A DNA stretch of 64,000 nucleotides from Pseudomonas chlororaphis subsp. chlororaphis (GCF_003945765.1 NZ_CP027712.1:5146001-5210000), one strand, 5' to 3'. Positions 16,008 through 30,397 are shown, counted from the first letter of the stretch. Translations and numbers: made by a program. Notes: generated by a model not told the origin, from the letters alone.

Positions 16008-16038
16008 AAAAAAACAAAGGGCGCGGTAAACCGCGCCC
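16008..16038 (-). terminator. intrinsic terminator of lysC
   Basis: 8-bp perfect stem GGGCGCGG/CCGCGCCC with a 4-base loop, followed on the minus strand by TTTG and then seven T residues. It lies 14 bases past the lysC stop and separates lysC from rsmA. Confidence 0.9.
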
Positions 16039-16051
16039 TTCGGGCAACGCA

Positions 16052-17293
16052 TCACTCGCCCTGTCGGGCCGGAGCGTCCAGTTCGAAAGCCGTGTGCAGA
16101 GCGCGCACAGCCAGTTCCAGGTACTTCTCTTCGATCACCACGGAAACCTTGATTTCCGAGGTCGAGATCATCTGGATGTTGATGCTTTCCTTGGCCAGTG
16201 CTTCGAACATGCGGCTGGCAACACCCGCGTGGGAACGCATGCCGACGCCAACGATCGAGACCTTGGCGATCTTGGTATCGCCTACCACTTCCCGGGCGCC
16301 GATTTCACGGGCAGTGTTTTCCAGCACTTGCTGGGCTGCCAGGTAATCGTTGCGGTGCACAGTGAAGGTGAAGTCGGTGGTGTTATCGTGCGAAACGTTC
16401 TGCACGATCATGTCGACTTCAATATTCGCGGCACTGATCGGGCCGAGAATCTTGAAGGCCACGCCGGGAGTGTCTGGCACGCCACGGATGGTCAGCTTGG
16501 CTTCATCGCGGTTAAAAGCGATGCCGGAAATGATCGGCTGTTCCATGGATTCCTCTTCATCAATAGTAATGAGGGTACCCGGACCCTCCTTGAAGCTGTG
16601 CAGTACGCGCAGCGGAACGTTGTACTTGCCGGCGAACTCGACCGCGCGGATCTGCAGCACCTTGGAACCCAGGCTGGCCATTTCCAGCATTTCTTCGAAG
16701 GTGATCTTGTCCAGGCGCTGGGCCACGGACACCACGCGCGGATCGGTGGTGTAGACGCCGTCGACATCGGTGTAGATCTGGCATTCGTCAGCCTTCAGGG
16801 CTGCCGCCAGTGCCACGCCGGTGGTGTCGGAACCGCCACGACCGAGGGTAGTGATGTTGCCGTGCTCGTCGACGCCCTGGAAACCTGCGACCACAACCAC
16901 GCGACCAGCCTTCAGGTCACCGCGAATTTTCTGATCGTCGATCTGCAAAATGCGTGCTTTATTGTGCGCGCTATCGGTCAGAATCCGCACCTGGTTGCCG
17001 GTATAGGAGACTGCCGGCACGCCGCGCTTGATCAGCGCCATGGCCAGCAGTGCGATCGTCACCTGCTCACCGGTGGAAACGATCACGTCCAGCTCGCGAG
17101 GAACCGGCTGACCGTCGCCGCTGATTTGCTTGGCAAGGTCGATCAGACGGTTGGTTTCGCCGCTCATGGCCGACAGCACAACCACCAGGTCGTCACCGGC
17201 TTCGCGGAATTTTTTCACCTTGTCGGCGACCTGCTCGATTCTTTCGACGGAACCGACCGAGGTACCTCCAAATTTCTGTACGATCAAAGCCAT
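16052..17293 (-). CDS. lysC: aspartate kinase, lysine/threonine-sensitive
   Basis: 413 residues. The amino-acid kinase domain starts with the KFGGTSVG motif, has the aspartate-binding SAMSGETNRL and the nucleotide-site LGRGGSDTTGVALAAAL segment, and is followed from about residue 265 by two ACT domains (e.g. IRGVPDTPGVAFKILGPISAANIEVDMIVQN, read in part) that bind feedback amino acids. It makes 4-phospho-L-aspartate for lysine, threonine, methionine and diaminopimelate synthesis. It lies between alaS and rsmA in the standard Pseudomonas order, with its own terminator. Confidence 0.95.
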   Translation of the reverse strand: MALIVQKFGGTSVGSVERIEQVADKVKKFREAGDDLVVVLSAMSGETNRLIDLAKQISGDGQPVPRELDVIVSTGEQVTIALLAMALIKRGVPAVSYTGNQVRILTDSAHNKARILQIDDQKIRGDLKAGRVVVVAGFQGVDEHGNITTLGRGGSDTTGVALAAALKADECQIYTDVDGVYTTDPRVVSVAQRLDKITFEEMLEMASLGSKVLQIRAVEFAGKYNVPLRVLHSFKEGPGTLITIDEEESMEQPIISGIAFNRDEAKLTIRGVPDTPGVAFKILGPISAANIEVDMIVQNVSHDNTTDFTFTVHRNDYLAAQQVLENTAREIGAREVVGDTKIAKVSIVGVGMRSHAGVASRMFEALAKESINIQMISTSEIKVSVVIEEKYLELAVRALHTAFELDAPARQGE

Positions 17294-17389
17294 TTCTAAG
17301 CCGCCTCAGCCCGTAAAGGGGCGCCCATTAATCAATCAAACTGCGCAGCTCCAAAGCCCGCCACTAGACGACGGGCTCGGCTTGGAACC

Positions 17390-20014
17390 TTAAATCCCCT
17401 GCTCGACAAACGGAACGGTCAGGGCCAGCGCGGCATCCAGCGCAGCGGCATCGACACCGCCGCCCTGCGCCATGTCCGGACGACCACCGCCCTTCCCGCC
17501 CACTGCCGCAGCGGCTTGCTTCATCAAATCACCGGCTTTGAGTTGGCCAGTCAGGTCCTTGGTTACGCCCGCAACCAGTACGACCTTTTCCTCATGGACA
17601 CTGCCGAGCAGGATCACTGCGCGACCGAGTTTGTTTTTCAACTGATCGACCAGCGCCAACAGCGCCTTGCCGTCCTGACCGTCCAGGCGCGCCGCCAGCA
17701 CTTTCGCGCCTTTGACATCCAGCGCCTGCGCCGACAGGTCGTCGCCAGCGGCACTGGCGGCCTTGGCCTGCAGCTGCTCGAGCTGTTTTTCCAGCAGACG
17801 GTTGCGCTCCAGCACGGCCGACAGCTTGTCGATCAGGTTGTCACGGCTGCCCTTGACCAGGGTCGCCGCTTCCTTGAGTTGCTCTTCCGCAGCGTTCAGG
17901 TACGCCAGTGCCGCGGCACCAGTGACGGCTTCGATACGGCGTACACCCGAAGCGACGCCACCTTCGCTGATGATTTTCAAAAGGCCGATATCACCGGTGC
18001 GGTTGGCGTGGATACCGCCACACAGTTCAACGGAGAAATCGCCGCCCATGCTCAGGACACGCACGCTGTCGCCGTACTTCTCGCCGAACAGCGCCATGGC
18101 GCCTTTCTGCTTGGCGGTGTCGATATCGGTTTCTTCGGTTTCCACCGCGGTGTTCTTGCGAATCTCGGCGTTGACGATATCTTCCAGGGCCTTGATCTGC
18201 TCAGGCTTGATCGCTTCGAAATGGCTGAAGTCGAAACGCAGGCGCTGACTGTCGACCAGCGAACCCTTCTGCTGTACATGCTCGCCCAGCACCTGGCGCA
18301 GAGCGGCGTGCAGCAAATGGGTGGCCGAGTGGTTCAACGAAGTGGCGTGACGCACCTCGGCATCCACCTGGGTTTGCACCGGTGCACCAACGGTCAGGCT
18401 GCCGCTGGCCAAGACGCCGTGGTGCAGGAAAGCACCGCCGGTCTTGGTGGTATCGCGCACGTCGAAACGCGCGTTACCCGCTTGCAGGTAACCGCAGTCG
18501 CCGATCTGGCCGCCCGACTCGGCGTAGAAAGGCGTCTGGTCGAGAACAACCACGCCCTCTTCGCCTTCACTCAGCACGTCGACCGATTGCCCTTCCTTAT
18601 AAAGAGCAACCACCTTGGCCGAACCACTGGTGGCGTGATAACCGGTGAATTCGGTGGCCACATCGACCTTGACCAGGCTGTTGTAGTCCATGCCGAAGGA
18701 GCTGGCGGAACGGGCACGTACGCGCTGGGCTTCCATCTCGCGCTCGAAACCTTCCTCGTCGAGGGTCAGTTCGCGCTCACGGGCGATGTCGCCAGTCAGG
18801 TCCATAGGGAAACCGTAGGTGTCATACAGCTTGAACACCACGTCGCCCGGTACCACCGTGCCTTTGAGTTCGGCCAGGTCCTGCTCGAGGATCTTCAGGC
18901 CCTGCTCCAGGGTCTTGGCGAACTGCTCTTCTTCGGCTTTCAGCACGCGCTCGATGTGCGCCTGCTGGGATTTCAGTTCCGGGAAGGCTTCGCCCATCTC
19001 GGCGACCAGCGCGGCCACGATCTGATAGAAGAAGCTGCCCTTGGCGCCCAGCTTGTTGCCGTGACGGCAAGCGCGGCGAATGATGCGACGCAGGACATAA
19101 CCGCGGCCTTCGTTGGAAGGCAGCACGCCGTCGGCGATCAGGAAGCCGCAGGAACGGATGTGGTCGGCCACGACTTTCAAAGACGCCTGGGCATCGTTGG
19201 TGCAACCGATGGCCTTGGCCGCCGCGTTCAGCAGGCTCTGGAACAGGTCGATTTCATAGTTCGAGTGAACGTGCTGCAGGACCGCACTGATCCGTTCCAG
19301 GCCCATGCCGGTGTCCACCGACGGCGCTGGCAACGGATGCAACACACCATCGGCGGTGCGGTTGAACTGCATGAATACGTTGTTCCAGATCTCGATATAA
19401 CGGTCGCCGTCCTCTTCCGGCGAGCCCGGTGGGCCACCCCAGATGTCGGCGCCGTGATCGTAGAAAATCTCGGTGCAAGGACCGCACGGGCCGGTATCGC
19501 CCATGGTCCAGAAGTTGTCGGAGGCGTATGGCGCGCCCTTGTTGTCGCCGATACGGACCATGCGCTCGGCCGGAACCCCGACTTCCTTGGTCCAGATGTC
19601 ATAGGCCTCGTCATCGCTGGCGTAGACGGTGACCCAGAGCTTTTCTTTCGGCAGGTTCAGCCACTTGTCGGAGGTCAGGAACGTCCAGGCGAAAGTGATG
19701 GCGTCACGCTTGAAGTAATCGCCGAAACTGAAGTTGCCCAGCATTTCGAAGAACGTGTGGTGACGGGCGGTGTAACCGACGTTTTCCAGGTCGTTGTGCT
19801 TGCCGCCGGCGCGTACGCATTTCTGGCTGCTTACGGCGCGGGTATAGGCGCGCTTTTCCTGGCCCAGGAAGCAGTCCTTGAACTGGTTCATCCCCGCGTT
19901 GGTGAACAGCAGGGTTGGGTCGTTGCCCGGAATCAAAGAGCTGGAGGCTACACGGGTGTGGCCTTGCTCTTCGAAGAAGCGAAGGAAGGCTTCACGGATT
20001 TCTGCGCTTTTCAT
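17390..20014 (-). CDS. alaS: alanyl-tRNA synthetase
   Basis: 874-residue class II synthetase. Order: catalytic core with motif [30 protein letters not shown] and the GMGLERI motif 3; tRNA-recognition helices; editing domain with the zinc-type [12 protein letters not shown] and, later, [13 protein letters not shown]; coiled coil around residues 720-760; Gly-rich C-Ala domain ending [12 protein letters not shown]. The ATG at 20014 ([19 protein letters not shown]) is the family start; an upstream in-frame extension was rejected. Editing clears Ser/Gly-tRNA-Ala. Confidence 0.97.
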   Translation of the reverse strand: MKSAEIREAFLRFFEEQGHTRVASSSLIPGNDPTLLFTNAGMNQFKDCFLGQEKRAYTRAVSSQKCVRAGGKHNDLENVGYTARHHTFFEMLGNFSFGDYFKRDAITFAWTFLTSDKWLNLPKEKLWVTVYASDDEAYDIWTKEVGVPAERMVRIGDNKGAPYASDNFWTMGDTGPCGPCTEIFYDHGADIWGGPPGSPEEDGDRYIEIWNNVFMQFNRTADGVLHPLPAPSVDTGMGLERISAVLQHVHSNYEIDLFQSLLNAAAKAIGCTNDAQASLKVVADHIRSCGFLIADGVLPSNEGRGYVLRRIIRRACRHGNKLGAKGSFFYQIVAALVAEMGEAFPELKSQQAHIERVLKAEEEQFAKTLEQGLKILEQDLAELKGTVVPGDVVFKLYDTYGFPMDLTGDIARERELTLDEEGFEREMEAQRVRARSASSFGMDYNSLVKVDVATEFTGYHATSGSAKVVALYKEGQSVDVLSEGEEGVVVLDQTPFYAESGGQIGDCGYLQAGNARFDVRDTTKTGGAFLHHGVLASGSLTVGAPVQTQVDAEVRHATSLNHSATHLLHAALRQVLGEHVQQKGSLVDSQRLRFDFSHFEAIKPEQIKALEDIVNAEIRKNTAVETEETDIDTAKQKGAMALFGEKYGDSVRVLSMGGDFSVELCGGIHANRTGDIGLLKIISEGGVASGVRRIEAVTGAAALAYLNAAEEQLKEAATLVKGSRDNLIDKLSAVLERNRLLEKQLEQLQAKAASAAGDDLSAQALDVKGAKVLAARLDGQDGKALLALVDQLKNKLGRAVILLGSVHEEKVVLVAGVTKDLTGQLKAGDLMKQAAAAVGGKGGGRPDMAQGGGVDAAALDAALALTVPFVEQGI

Positions 20015-20160
20015 TAGGTTCTTCCACGGAGACTGCGGCCAAAGGCCTGTGCGAAACGTCATCAGACGAAACGACGGCAAAGGGCCGCATTATATCGGCC
20101 CTGAGCTTGGGGTACAGCGTGTTTATACGATAGAGACGGTCAATTGGACGGCTAACACTG

Positions 20161-21165
20161 TCAGTTGCGGGAAAAATCGATAAAAGTCCCGACGACCTGC
20201 TCGATTTGTGCACGACTGACGTCCATATGGGTGACCATCCGCAGCCGCGACGCGGCGCTCAGCCTGATCCCGCGTTCGCCGGCGAAGGCCTTGAGCGCTT
20301 CTGCCCTGTCCCCCATCGCGACATAGACCATGTTGGTCTGCACCGGCTCGACGTCATAGCCCGCCTCACGCAGCCCCTCCGCCAGCAACTGGGCATTGGC
20401 GTGGTCATCGGCCAGGCGCGCTACGTGATGATCGAGCGCATACAGGCCCGCCGCAGCCAGGATTCCGGCCTGGCGCATGCCACCGCCGACCATCTTGCGC
20501 AGGCGCCTGGCCTTGCCGATCAGCTGCGCCGAACCGCACAGCACCGAGCCCACCGGCGCACCCAGGCCCTTGGACAGGCACACCGAAACCGAATCGAAGT
20601 GCTGGGTGATCTGCCGCGCATCGACACCCAGCTTGACCGCCGCGTTGTACAGCCGCGCGCCGTCCAGGTGCAGGGCCAGGCCATGCTCACGGGTGAAGGC
20701 CCGGGCCTGCGCCAGATAGCTCAATGGCAGCACCTTGCCCTGCATGGTGTTTTCCAGCGCCAGCAGGCGGGTACGGGCAAAGTGGAAATCATCCGGCTTG
20801 ATCGCCGCGGCCACTTGGGCCAGATCCAGCGAGCCGTCGGCCTGGACTTCCAGCGGCTGTGGCTGGATCGAACCCAGCACCGCCGCGCCGCCACCCTCGT
20901 ACTTATAGGTATGCGCCTGCTGGCCGACGATGTATTCGTCGCCACGCTCACAATGGGCCATCAAGCCCAGCAGGTTGCTCATGGTGCCGGTCGGCACGAA
21001 CAGCGCTTCGGCGAACCCCAGGCGCTGCGCCAGTTCAGCTTCCAGGCGGTTGACCGTTGGATCTTCGCCGTAGACATCATCGCCCGTGGCCGCCGTGGCC
21101 ATAGCTTCCAGCATGCCTGCCGTGGGTTGGGTAACGGTGTCACTACGAAGATCGATAACGCTCAT
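20161..21165 (-). CDS. ltaE: low-specificity L-threonine aldolase
   Basis: 334-residue PLP fold-type I enzyme that cleaves threonine and allo-threonine to glycine and acetaldehyde. It opens with [13 protein letters not shown], and has the [11 protein letters not shown] block and the cofactor lysine in [13 protein letters not shown]; the C-terminus [10 protein letters not shown] is typical. Length equals that of E. coli LtaE. It is upstream of alaS in the same direction with 146 bases between, so it may be transcribed separately. It diverges from the FMN-riboswitch lumazine synthase unit. Confidence 0.9.
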   Translation of the reverse strand: MSVIDLRSDTVTQPTAGMLEAMATAATGDDVYGEDPTVNRLEAELAQRLGFAEALFVPTGTMSNLLGLMAHCERGDEYIVGQQAHTYKYEGGGAAVLGSIQPQPLEVQADGSLDLAQVAAAIKPDDFHFARTRLLALENTMQGKVLPLSYLAQARAFTREHGLALHLDGARLYNAAVKLGVDARQITQHFDSVSVCLSKGLGAPVGSVLCGSAQLIGKARRLRKMVGGGMRQAGILAAAGLYALDHHVARLADDHANAQLLAEGLREAGYDVEPVQTNMVYVAMGDRAEALKAFAGERGIRLSAASRLRMVTHMDVSRAQIEQVVGTFIDFSRN

Positions 21166-21380
21166 GAATCAGGCCTCGGCAAGGGGACGCGAACGTCGCT
21201 GCGGATAGGGAAATTCTTTCGAACTGAATTACTACGGGCACAACCGAGATTTATCAAGGCCCGCCCGGGAAAAGCCCAGCGTTGGACATGAAAAACCGAT
21301 GTTTATCATCCAAACGCCGCAATGCACCGCCGAAAAATATGTGTTACAAACTCACCGCCGCCGCAAAGCCCGGTGGCAAC

Positions 21381-21544
21381 GTTCTCAGGGCGGGGTGCAA
21401 TTCCCCACCGGCGGTAATTGCGCGCAATGCGCATAGCCCGCGAGCGCTTGGCGACAGGCACCGCTTCGGCGGCCAATGACGGCAAGGTCAGCAGACCCGG
21501 TGTGATCCCGGGGCCGACGGTCATAGTCCGGATGAAGAGAGAAC
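21381..21544 (+). promoter_or_regulatory. FMN riboswitch (RFN element)
   Basis: All sequence signatures are present in order: closing helix GTTCTC ... GAGAAC, GGGCGGGGTG, CCCCACCGGCGGTAAT, AGCCCGCGAGCGC, GGTCAGCAGA, CCGGTGTGATCCCGGGGCCGA (split here only for reading) and GGTCATAGTCCGGATG. It ends about 126 bases ahead of the lumazine synthase ATG, leaving room for an expression platform. FMN binding is expected to turn the downstream gene off. Confidence 0.95.
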
Positions 21545-21670
21545 GGGATTGGTGCCAAAGGGCCGTCCACAGACCTGCGCATGGCTGCTTGTGCGCCAGG
21601 CCTGTACGTACCCTTAAATCCCTTTCGATTCATAACGCCCTGTTTTTCATACAAACAGGAGTCAGAACAG

Positions 21671-22177
21671 ATGCAACCCACCGCAATCGATAGCAAAAGC
21701 AAACAGCATCACGGCGAACGCGTGGCGTTTATCCAGGCCTGCTGGCACAAGGAAATCGTCGACCAGAGCCGCAAAGGGTTCGTCAGCGAAATGCTCGCCC
21801 AGGGTTATCAGGAAAGTGATATCGACTTCTTCGAAGTCGGCGGCGCCTTTGAAATTCCACTGCACGCCAAGCTGCTGGCCAAGTCCGGTCGTTATGCCGG
21901 CATCGTCGCCGCGGGCCTGGTGGTGGACGGCGGTATCTACCGCCACGAATTCGTCGCCCAGTCGGTGATCAGCGGCCTGATGCAGGTCCAGCTGGAAACC
22001 GAAGTGCCGGTGTTCTCGGTGGTCTTGACCCCGCACCACTTCCACGCTGGTGAAGAACATCAGAAGTTCTTCTTCGAGCATTTCGTGCACAAGGGCCAGG
22101 AAGCCGCGAAGACCTGCGCCGACACCCTGCACAAGACTCGCGCCCTGCGTCGTCACGAGCAGCGGGTAGCGGTGTAA
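21671..22177 (+). CDS. ribH: 6,7-dimethyl-8-ribityllumazine synthase, type II (RibH2-like)
   Basis: 168-residue lumazine synthase that condenses 5-amino-6-ribitylaminouracil with dihydroxybutanone phosphate, the penultimate step of riboflavin synthesis. Visible blocks are VAFIQACWHKEIVDQSR, FFEVGGAFEIPLHAKLLA, VAAGLVVDGGIYRHEFVAQSV and VFSVVLTPHHFH. The AACWH/HEFVA pattern and the length fit type II enzymes (like Brucella RibH2) better than the housekeeping RibH in the ribBA-ribH-nusB cluster. It stands alone behind an FMN riboswitch, so it is probably a riboflavin-starvation paralogue. The start at 21671 is preceded by GGAG. Confidence 0.88.
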   Translation: MQPTAIDSKSKQHHGERVAFIQACWHKEIVDQSRKGFVSEMLAQGYQESDIDFFEVGGAFEIPLHAKLLAKSGRYAGIVAAGLVVDGGIYRHEFVAQSVISGLMQVQLETEVPVFSVVLTPHHFHAGEEHQKFFFEHFVHKGQEAAKTCADTLHKTRALRRHEQRVAV

Positions 22178-22198
22178 GCGCCAGACGCTGAAAGCAAA

Positions 22199-22243
22199 AT
22201 CGCGAGCCAGCTCGCTCCTACAGGGATCGAGCTGGCTCGCGAT
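22199..22243. repeat. REP-type palindrome, also a likely terminator of the lumazine synthase gene
   Basis: 15-bp perfect arms ATCGCGAGCCAGCTC and complement flank a TCCTACAGG-containing loop, the usual pseudomonad REP sequence. The right arm is followed by GCTTTTTG on the plus strand, so it could double as an intrinsic terminator 20 bases past the ribH stop. Confidence 0.75.
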
Positions 22244-22250
22244 GCTTTTT

Positions 22251-22354
22251 GTGGCCGCTACTGCAGGCTGCGATAAGGCCCGCAGGGCCTTCTAATCAAC
22301 CTCAAAAGCGGCGCCCGCTACGCGGTCGATCGCAGCCTTCGGCAGCGGCTACAG
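22251..22354. repeat. inverted pair of a second REP family
   Basis: GGCTGCGATAAGG on the left and GATCGCAGCC-TTCGGCAGCGGCTACAG on the right form opposed copies of the repeat also found at 25151-25256 and 36319-36421. It lies between the convergent ribH and aruE genes. Confidence 0.7.
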
Positions 22355-22363
22355 ATTGCCGTA

Positions 22364-23374
22364 TCAGGCCAGGCCGTCAGCCGTGGTCGGCACGATCAGG
22401 ATCCCGGCACGCAGGCCGTTCTTCACCTTGGGGTTGGGGAAAATGATCCGCGCACCCTCCTCCTCGACTATCCAGCGGGTCTGGGCGATGTCGTCGGCCA
22501 GCAGGTAACCCACTTCCAATTCGGAGAAGTTCTCGATGTCCGCCGGCAGATGCAGGTGGAAGGTATCGCTGTGCTTGATGATTTCCCGAGCGACGCTGAA
22601 CAGCTGCAAGCCATCCAGCTTCTCCTCCGTCATGGGCGGTTCGCGGCCTTCGATGATCTGCTTGAGACGGGTTTCCAGACGCTCGACATTCACCCCCTGG
22701 TTCTGCCCGAACGGCCGGGCCTTGCCCAGCTCCAGGGTGAAAGACTCGGCGTCCAGCTTGTCGTAGGTATAGGAGCTGAACACGATGGACGGTTTGTTCT
22801 GCAGCAGCACCGCCTGCATGCCCGCGGCCCGCAGGCGCGCCAGTTCCCGGCGCGAGTGCTGGCGACCTTCCTTCCACGGATACAGGGCGAACTGTTCGAT
22901 CTTCGAACCGCGGATCGCCGTGTGCAGGTCGTAGTGCAGGCGGGTACGCTCCGGCAGGCTGAAGAAACTCGCCGCCAGGCGCTCCAGCTCGCAGGCGCGC
23001 AAGGCTTCGTTGCCGCTGCTTTGTTCATGACGGCCATTGAACAGCCGGTTGATGTCCTGCTCGATAAAACGCTCGCCGCGGCGCATGGCCTCGGGGTTGC
23101 CGAACAGGAACAGAATGCGTGCGCACGGCTTGAGGTCGCCGCGGGCGATGTCGTGCAACAGACGGTCGAGCAACTCGATCGGTGCCGTCTCGTTGCCGTG
23201 GATGCCGGCCGACAACAGCACATCCATGCCATTGTCCCGCGCCTGGGGTGGCCGGACTTCCAGCGCACCTTCGCTCAGCCAGCGCATCCGCACGCCGTCG
23301 ACAGTCAGTTGAGTCTTCTCCGCCGGTTCACGACCGGCGAGGGTCAGTTCAAGCAGTTTGCCGAGGGCGAGCAT
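22364..23374 (-). CDS. aruE: succinylglutamate desuccinylase
   Basis: 336-residue zinc hydrolase, last step of arginine succinyltransferase catabolism (N-succinylglutamate to glutamate plus succinate). Zinc ligands are in [11 protein letters not shown] and [11 protein letters not shown]; the catalytic Glu region is in [16 protein letters not shown]. It ends the aruCFGDB-x-E run, all on the minus strand, and is 13 bases after a small His-rich gene. REP elements lie immediately downstream. The operon is expected to be induced by arginine through ArgR. Confidence 0.93.
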   Translation of the reverse strand: MLALGKLLELTLAGREPAEKTQLTVDGVRMRWLSEGALEVRPPQARDNGMDVLLSAGIHGNETAPIELLDRLLHDIARGDLKPCARILFLFGNPEAMRRGERFIEQDINRLFNGRHEQSSGNEALRACELERLAASFFSLPERTRLHYDLHTAIRGSKIEQFALYPWKEGRQHSRRELARLRAAGMQAVLLQNKPSIVFSSYTYDKLDAESFTLELGKARPFGQNQGVNVERLETRLKQIIEGREPPMTEEKLDGLQLFSVAREIIKHSDTFHLHLPADIENFSELEVGYLLADDIAQTRWIVEEEGARIIFPNPKVKNGLRAGILIVPTTADGLA

Positions 23375-23387
23375 AGAACGTTATTCC

Positions 23388-23675
23388 TTAATGGTCGTGC
23401 TGGCAGTCAGGGCCGTGCACGTGATCGTCGTCACCAGCGTCGGCCGGTTCCATTTCCAGTTGCAGACTTACCAGATTAGTCGCCAATGGGCGCAGCAGCA
23501 GGTTGGCGTATTCTTCGTCGCCTTCCTCGACGTCCACGCCGATCAGCAGCTGGCCACGGCCGTCCTGCTGGATCCACAGTTCCTTGCCTTGCCACATCAC
23601 GGCAACGCGGGTGCAGGAAGTTTCCAGTTGAGTGCCGTCGGTGTCTTCAAGGATCAGCTGCAGGGTATCGCTCAT
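23388..23675 (-). CDS. conserved small protein of the aru operon, His-rich C-terminus
   Basis: 95 residues, located between aruB and aruE. The body is a short acidic beta-rich domain (LQLILEDTDGTQLETSCTRV, then WIQQDGRGQLLIGVDVEE) and the tail is a metal-ligand-like DDDHVHGPDCQHDH. Genomes often label this family topoisomerase II, which the sequence does not support. Since the next gene encodes a zinc hydrolase, metal handling is a possible role, but this is inference only. Confidence 0.75.
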   Translation of the reverse strand: MSDTLQLILEDTDGTQLETSCTRVAVMWQGKELWIQQDGRGQLLIGVDVEEGDEEYANLLLRPLATNLVSLQLEMEPADAGDDDHVHGPDCQHDH

Positions 23676-23738
23676 TTATTACGCTCTCATCTGGAGGTAA
23701 AGCGGCGCGCCTGGATCAGCAGAAGCAGGCGCGGGCTT

Positions 23739-25085
23739 TTAATTGATCTGGAATGGATAAACCGCGCCCAGTTTAAGGATTTGCGTCAGTTCATCCAGTG
23801 CCGTCCGGCACTCAAGCAGCAATTGCGGGTCCGCCAGATCGTTTTCGCTCAGGCGGTCGCGGTAGTGCCTGTCGACCCATTGGGTCAGCGTGCCGTACAA
23901 CGGCGCAGTCATGATAACCCCTGGGTTGACCGCCGCCAGCTCGGTTTGATTGAGCGCGACCCGTAGCCGCAGGCACGCCGGGCCACCGCCGTTCTGCATG
24001 CTCTGCTTGAGGTCGAAGACTTTCACTTCGCGGATCAGGCCGCCGGAGCTGGTCAGGCTTTGCAGGTACTGCCAGACACGCTCGTTGCCGCGGCACTCTT
24101 CCGGCACGATCAGCAGCATCGAGCCATCGGCGCGGGACAGCAACTGGCTGTTGAACAGGTAGGAACGCACCGCGTCTTCCACCGTGACCTGCGAGCGCGG
24201 CACACAGATCGACTGGAAGTTGCCGCCACACTTGCCCAGCTTGGCCTGCAGCTCGGCGAGCATCTTGTCGGTCTCGAGGAATGCGTCCTCGTGATAGAAC
24301 AGCACTTCGCCGTTACCCACCGCGATCACATCGTTGTGGAACACACCCTGGTCGATCACCGACGGGTTCTGCTGGGCATACACCACACCGTCGTTGCTCA
24401 GGCCGTGCAGCCGGGCGACGGCCAGCGAGGCTTCCAGGGTCTGGCGCGCCGGGTACTTCTGCGGTGCCGGGTAGCGGGTATCGAAGGCGCTGCGCCCGAA
24501 GACGAAGAACTCGACACCGGCCTGGCCATAGTCGCGGCAGAAACGGGTATGGTTGGCCGCGCCTTCATCGCCGAACTGCGCCACCGCCGGCAACGCCGCG
24601 TGATGGGCGAAGTGTTTCTGGTCGGCGAACATCGCCCCCAGCACGCGACTGGTGGTCGGGTGCTCGATGCTGCGGTGATATTTGCAGTTCAGGTTGGCGG
24701 CGGTGAAATGCACGCGACCGTCAGCGGTGTCGGCGCTCGGGCTGACCGTGGCGGCGTTGGCCACCCACATGCTCGACGCCGAGCAACTGGCGACCAGCAG
24801 CGGCATCGCATCCTTGGCGGCGCGCTCGATGACCTGCGCATCGCTGCCGGCAAAACCCAGCCGACGCAGGGCGGCCACGTCCGGGCGTTCCTGGGGTGCC
24901 AGCACGCCTTGTTGGAAACCCATTTCCATCAGCGCTTTCATTTTCGCCAGGCCCTGCAGCGCGGCCTCCCTGGGGTTGGAAGACTGCTGGCTGTTGCTCT
25001 GGGACGCGACGTTGCCGTAGGACAGGCCGCCGTAGTTATGGGTAGGCCCCACTAGACCGTCGAAATTGACTTCATAGGATTTCAT
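23739..25085 (-). CDS. aruB: N-succinylarginine dihydrolase
   Basis: 448-residue enzyme of the amidinotransferase fold that removes two ammonia and CO2 from succinylarginine to give succinylornithine. The N-terminus [22 protein letters not shown] is diagnostic; the catalytic cysteine is near the C-terminus in [12 protein letters not shown] and the histidine in [12 protein letters not shown]. The start at 25085 follows GGAG; a 12-residue upstream extension was discarded. It is separated from aruD by 207 bases containing REP repeats. Confidence 0.94.
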   Translation of the reverse strand: MKSYEVNFDGLVGPTHNYGGLSYGNVASQSNSQQSSNPREAALQGLAKMKALMEMGFQQGVLAPQERPDVAALRRLGFAGSDAQVIERAAKDAMPLLVASCSASSMWVANAATVSPSADTADGRVHFTAANLNCKYHRSIEHPTTSRVLGAMFADQKHFAHHAALPAVAQFGDEGAANHTRFCRDYGQAGVEFFVFGRSAFDTRYPAPQKYPARQTLEASLAVARLHGLSNDGVVYAQQNPSVIDQGVFHNDVIAVGNGEVLFYHEDAFLETDKMLAELQAKLGKCGGNFQSICVPRSQVTVEDAVRSYLFNSQLLSRADGSMLLIVPEECRGNERVWQYLQSLTSSGGLIREVKVFDLKQSMQNGGGPACLRLRVALNQTELAAVNPGVIMTAPLYGTLTQWVDRHYRDRLSENDLADPQLLLECRTALDELTQILKLGAVYPFQIN

Positions 25086-25150
25086 CAGCGAGGCTCCACG
25101 AGAATCTGTTGTTATAGGCATCGGTATCAGTACATGTCTTGAGGCCGTCG

Positions 25151-25256
25151 GCGCCCGCTTCGCGGGACGATCGCAGCCTGCGGCAGCGGCTACAGGGTTA
25201 CCACAACCACCGACGCCCCGCCGCTCTCTGTAGCCGCTTCGCAGGCTGCGATAAGG
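25151..25256. repeat. REP-family inverted pair inside the aru operon
   Basis: Opposed copies of GATCGCAGCC-TGCGGCAGCGGCTACAG and CTGTAGCCGC-TTCGCAGGCTGCGATAAGG. It lies between aruD and aruB, in a transcribed spacer, where it may protect the upstream mRNA from 3' exonucleases. Confidence 0.75.
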
Positions 25257-25292
25257 TCCACAAGACCTTCCAGCAATCTGCGGCGCAACCCA

Positions 25293-27784
<2,492 letters not shown>

Positions 27785-27866
27785 GCTATCTCCTCAGACG
27801 GGCGCCGCTGACGGCCCCCGCGAAACTCGCTGCTTTCCAGGATTCTTCCGGCATTTGCCGCAGCCG

Positions 27867-28886
27867 TTAAACCGCCACCAGGCGCACGCTGGCACCTTCG
27901 CCGACGCCCAGGGCTTCGGCCGCTTGCAGATCCAGGGTCACCGGTTTGCCCGGCGCGTAATCCAGCTCCAGCATCACCGCGCGGTAATCCTGCAACTGCG
28001 CATTGGCGACCAGGTACTGGCGTCCGCCGCCCTTGGCGACCTCGCCGATCTTCACCGGCACCACGCGGCTCTGGGCGATCGAGCGGATCCCCGAGACCCG
28101 GGCGTGCAGGGTCGGGCCACCGTCGAAGATGTCGATGTAATGGTCGGTCTCGAAGCCTTCGCGCATCAGGATGTCGAAGGTGATCTGCGCCCGCGGGTGC
28201 ACCTGGCCCATGGCTTCCTGCGCGGCATCCGGCAGCAGCGGCACATAGATCGGGTAATGCGGCATCAGCTCGGCGAGGAAGGTGCGGCTTTTCAGCCCGC
28301 ACAGACGCTCGGCGGCGGCGTAGTTGAGGTCGAAGAAGTTGCGACCGATGGCATCCCAGAACGGCGAGTCGCCATTCTCATCGCTGTAGCCAACGATCTC
28401 GGTCACCACCGAATCGGCGAAACGCTCCGGGTGGCTGGCGACGAACAGCAGGCGACCGCGAGAATTGAGTTCCGACCACGGCGAACCCACCAGTTCCGGG
28501 ACCACATAGAAGCTGGTCAGCAGGCTGTTGCCAGTCAGGTCGTGGCACTGGGAGAGCACGTGGATCTTGTTGTGGATCTTCAGCTCGCGGGAGGCGTGCA
28601 CGAAAGTCTCGTTACGGAAGCTGTAGAACGGCTCGGAATAACCGGCCGAGGCGACGATGGCCGAGCAACCGACCAGCTTGCCGGTTTCGGTGTCCTCAAG
28701 GACGAAGAAATAGCTCTCCTCGCCATTGAAGCTCACCTCGGCGGCGAACGAAGCCTCGCTTGCGGCGATCTTGTCGCTCAGGCGTTCCACGTCATCCGGC
28801 AAGGAAGTGACACCAATCGGGCTGTCCGCAGCCAGACGCTGTACCTCGCCCAGATCAGCCATTTGCGCGGGGCGCATCACCAGCAT
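27867..28886 (-). CDS. aruF: arginine/ornithine N-succinyltransferase, first subunit
   Basis: 339-residue paralogue of the AruG protein with the same order of blocks: VMRPAQMADLGEVQRLA, YFFVLEDTETGKLVGCSAIV, FWDAIGRNFFDLNY and GFETDHYIDIFDGGPT. The two genes arose by tandem duplication and are 82 bases apart. AAGGAG precedes the ATG. The alpha subunit is generally required with AruG for activity. Confidence 0.93.
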   Translation of the reverse strand: MLVMRPAQMADLGEVQRLAADSPIGVTSLPDDVERLSDKIAASEASFAAEVSFNGEESYFFVLEDTETGKLVGCSAIVASAGYSEPFYSFRNETFVHASRELKIHNKIHVLSQCHDLTGNSLLTSFYVVPELVGSPWSELNSRGRLLFVASHPERFADSVVTEIVGYSDENGDSPFWDAIGRNFFDLNYAAAERLCGLKSRTFLAELMPHYPIYVPLLPDAAQEAMGQVHPRAQITFDILMREGFETDHYIDIFDGGPTLHARVSGIRSIAQSRVVPVKIGEVAKGGGRQYLVANAQLQDYRAVMLELDYAPGKPVTLDLQAAEALGVGEGASVRLVAV

Positions 28887-29019
28887 GGTGTCACTCCTTA
28901 CTCGAAACAGGCCGGCCAGGAGGCCGACTCAGGGAAAAAAATGCCGGGACAGCCCGGCACCGAAAATGAGGCTCGACGCTTGCCCTGCAGACAAGCGCCG
29001 AGAAGTACCGCGGCCCGAA

Positions 29020-30339
<1,320 letters not shown>

Positions 30340-30378
30340 TTATAGCGCCAACCCCGGTTTTACGCGGGTTTACGGCAA

Positions 30379-30397
30379 TGCGACAAATAGCGTCGCA
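30379..30397. promoter_or_regulatory. ArgR operator upstream of aruC, site 2
   Basis: TGCGAC and GTCGCA arms with a 7-base spacer. The minus strand reads TGTCGC-ATTGCCGT-AA, again matching TGTCGC-N8-AA. It lies 60 bases (centre to centre about six turns) upstream of site 1, suggesting cooperative binding. Confidence 0.68.

Noticed and set aside
17516..20017. Very long plus-strand open frame opposite alaS
   Set aside because: It is the complement of a well-conserved alanyl-tRNA synthetase; such antisense frames are common in high-GC DNA and this one shows no domain features.
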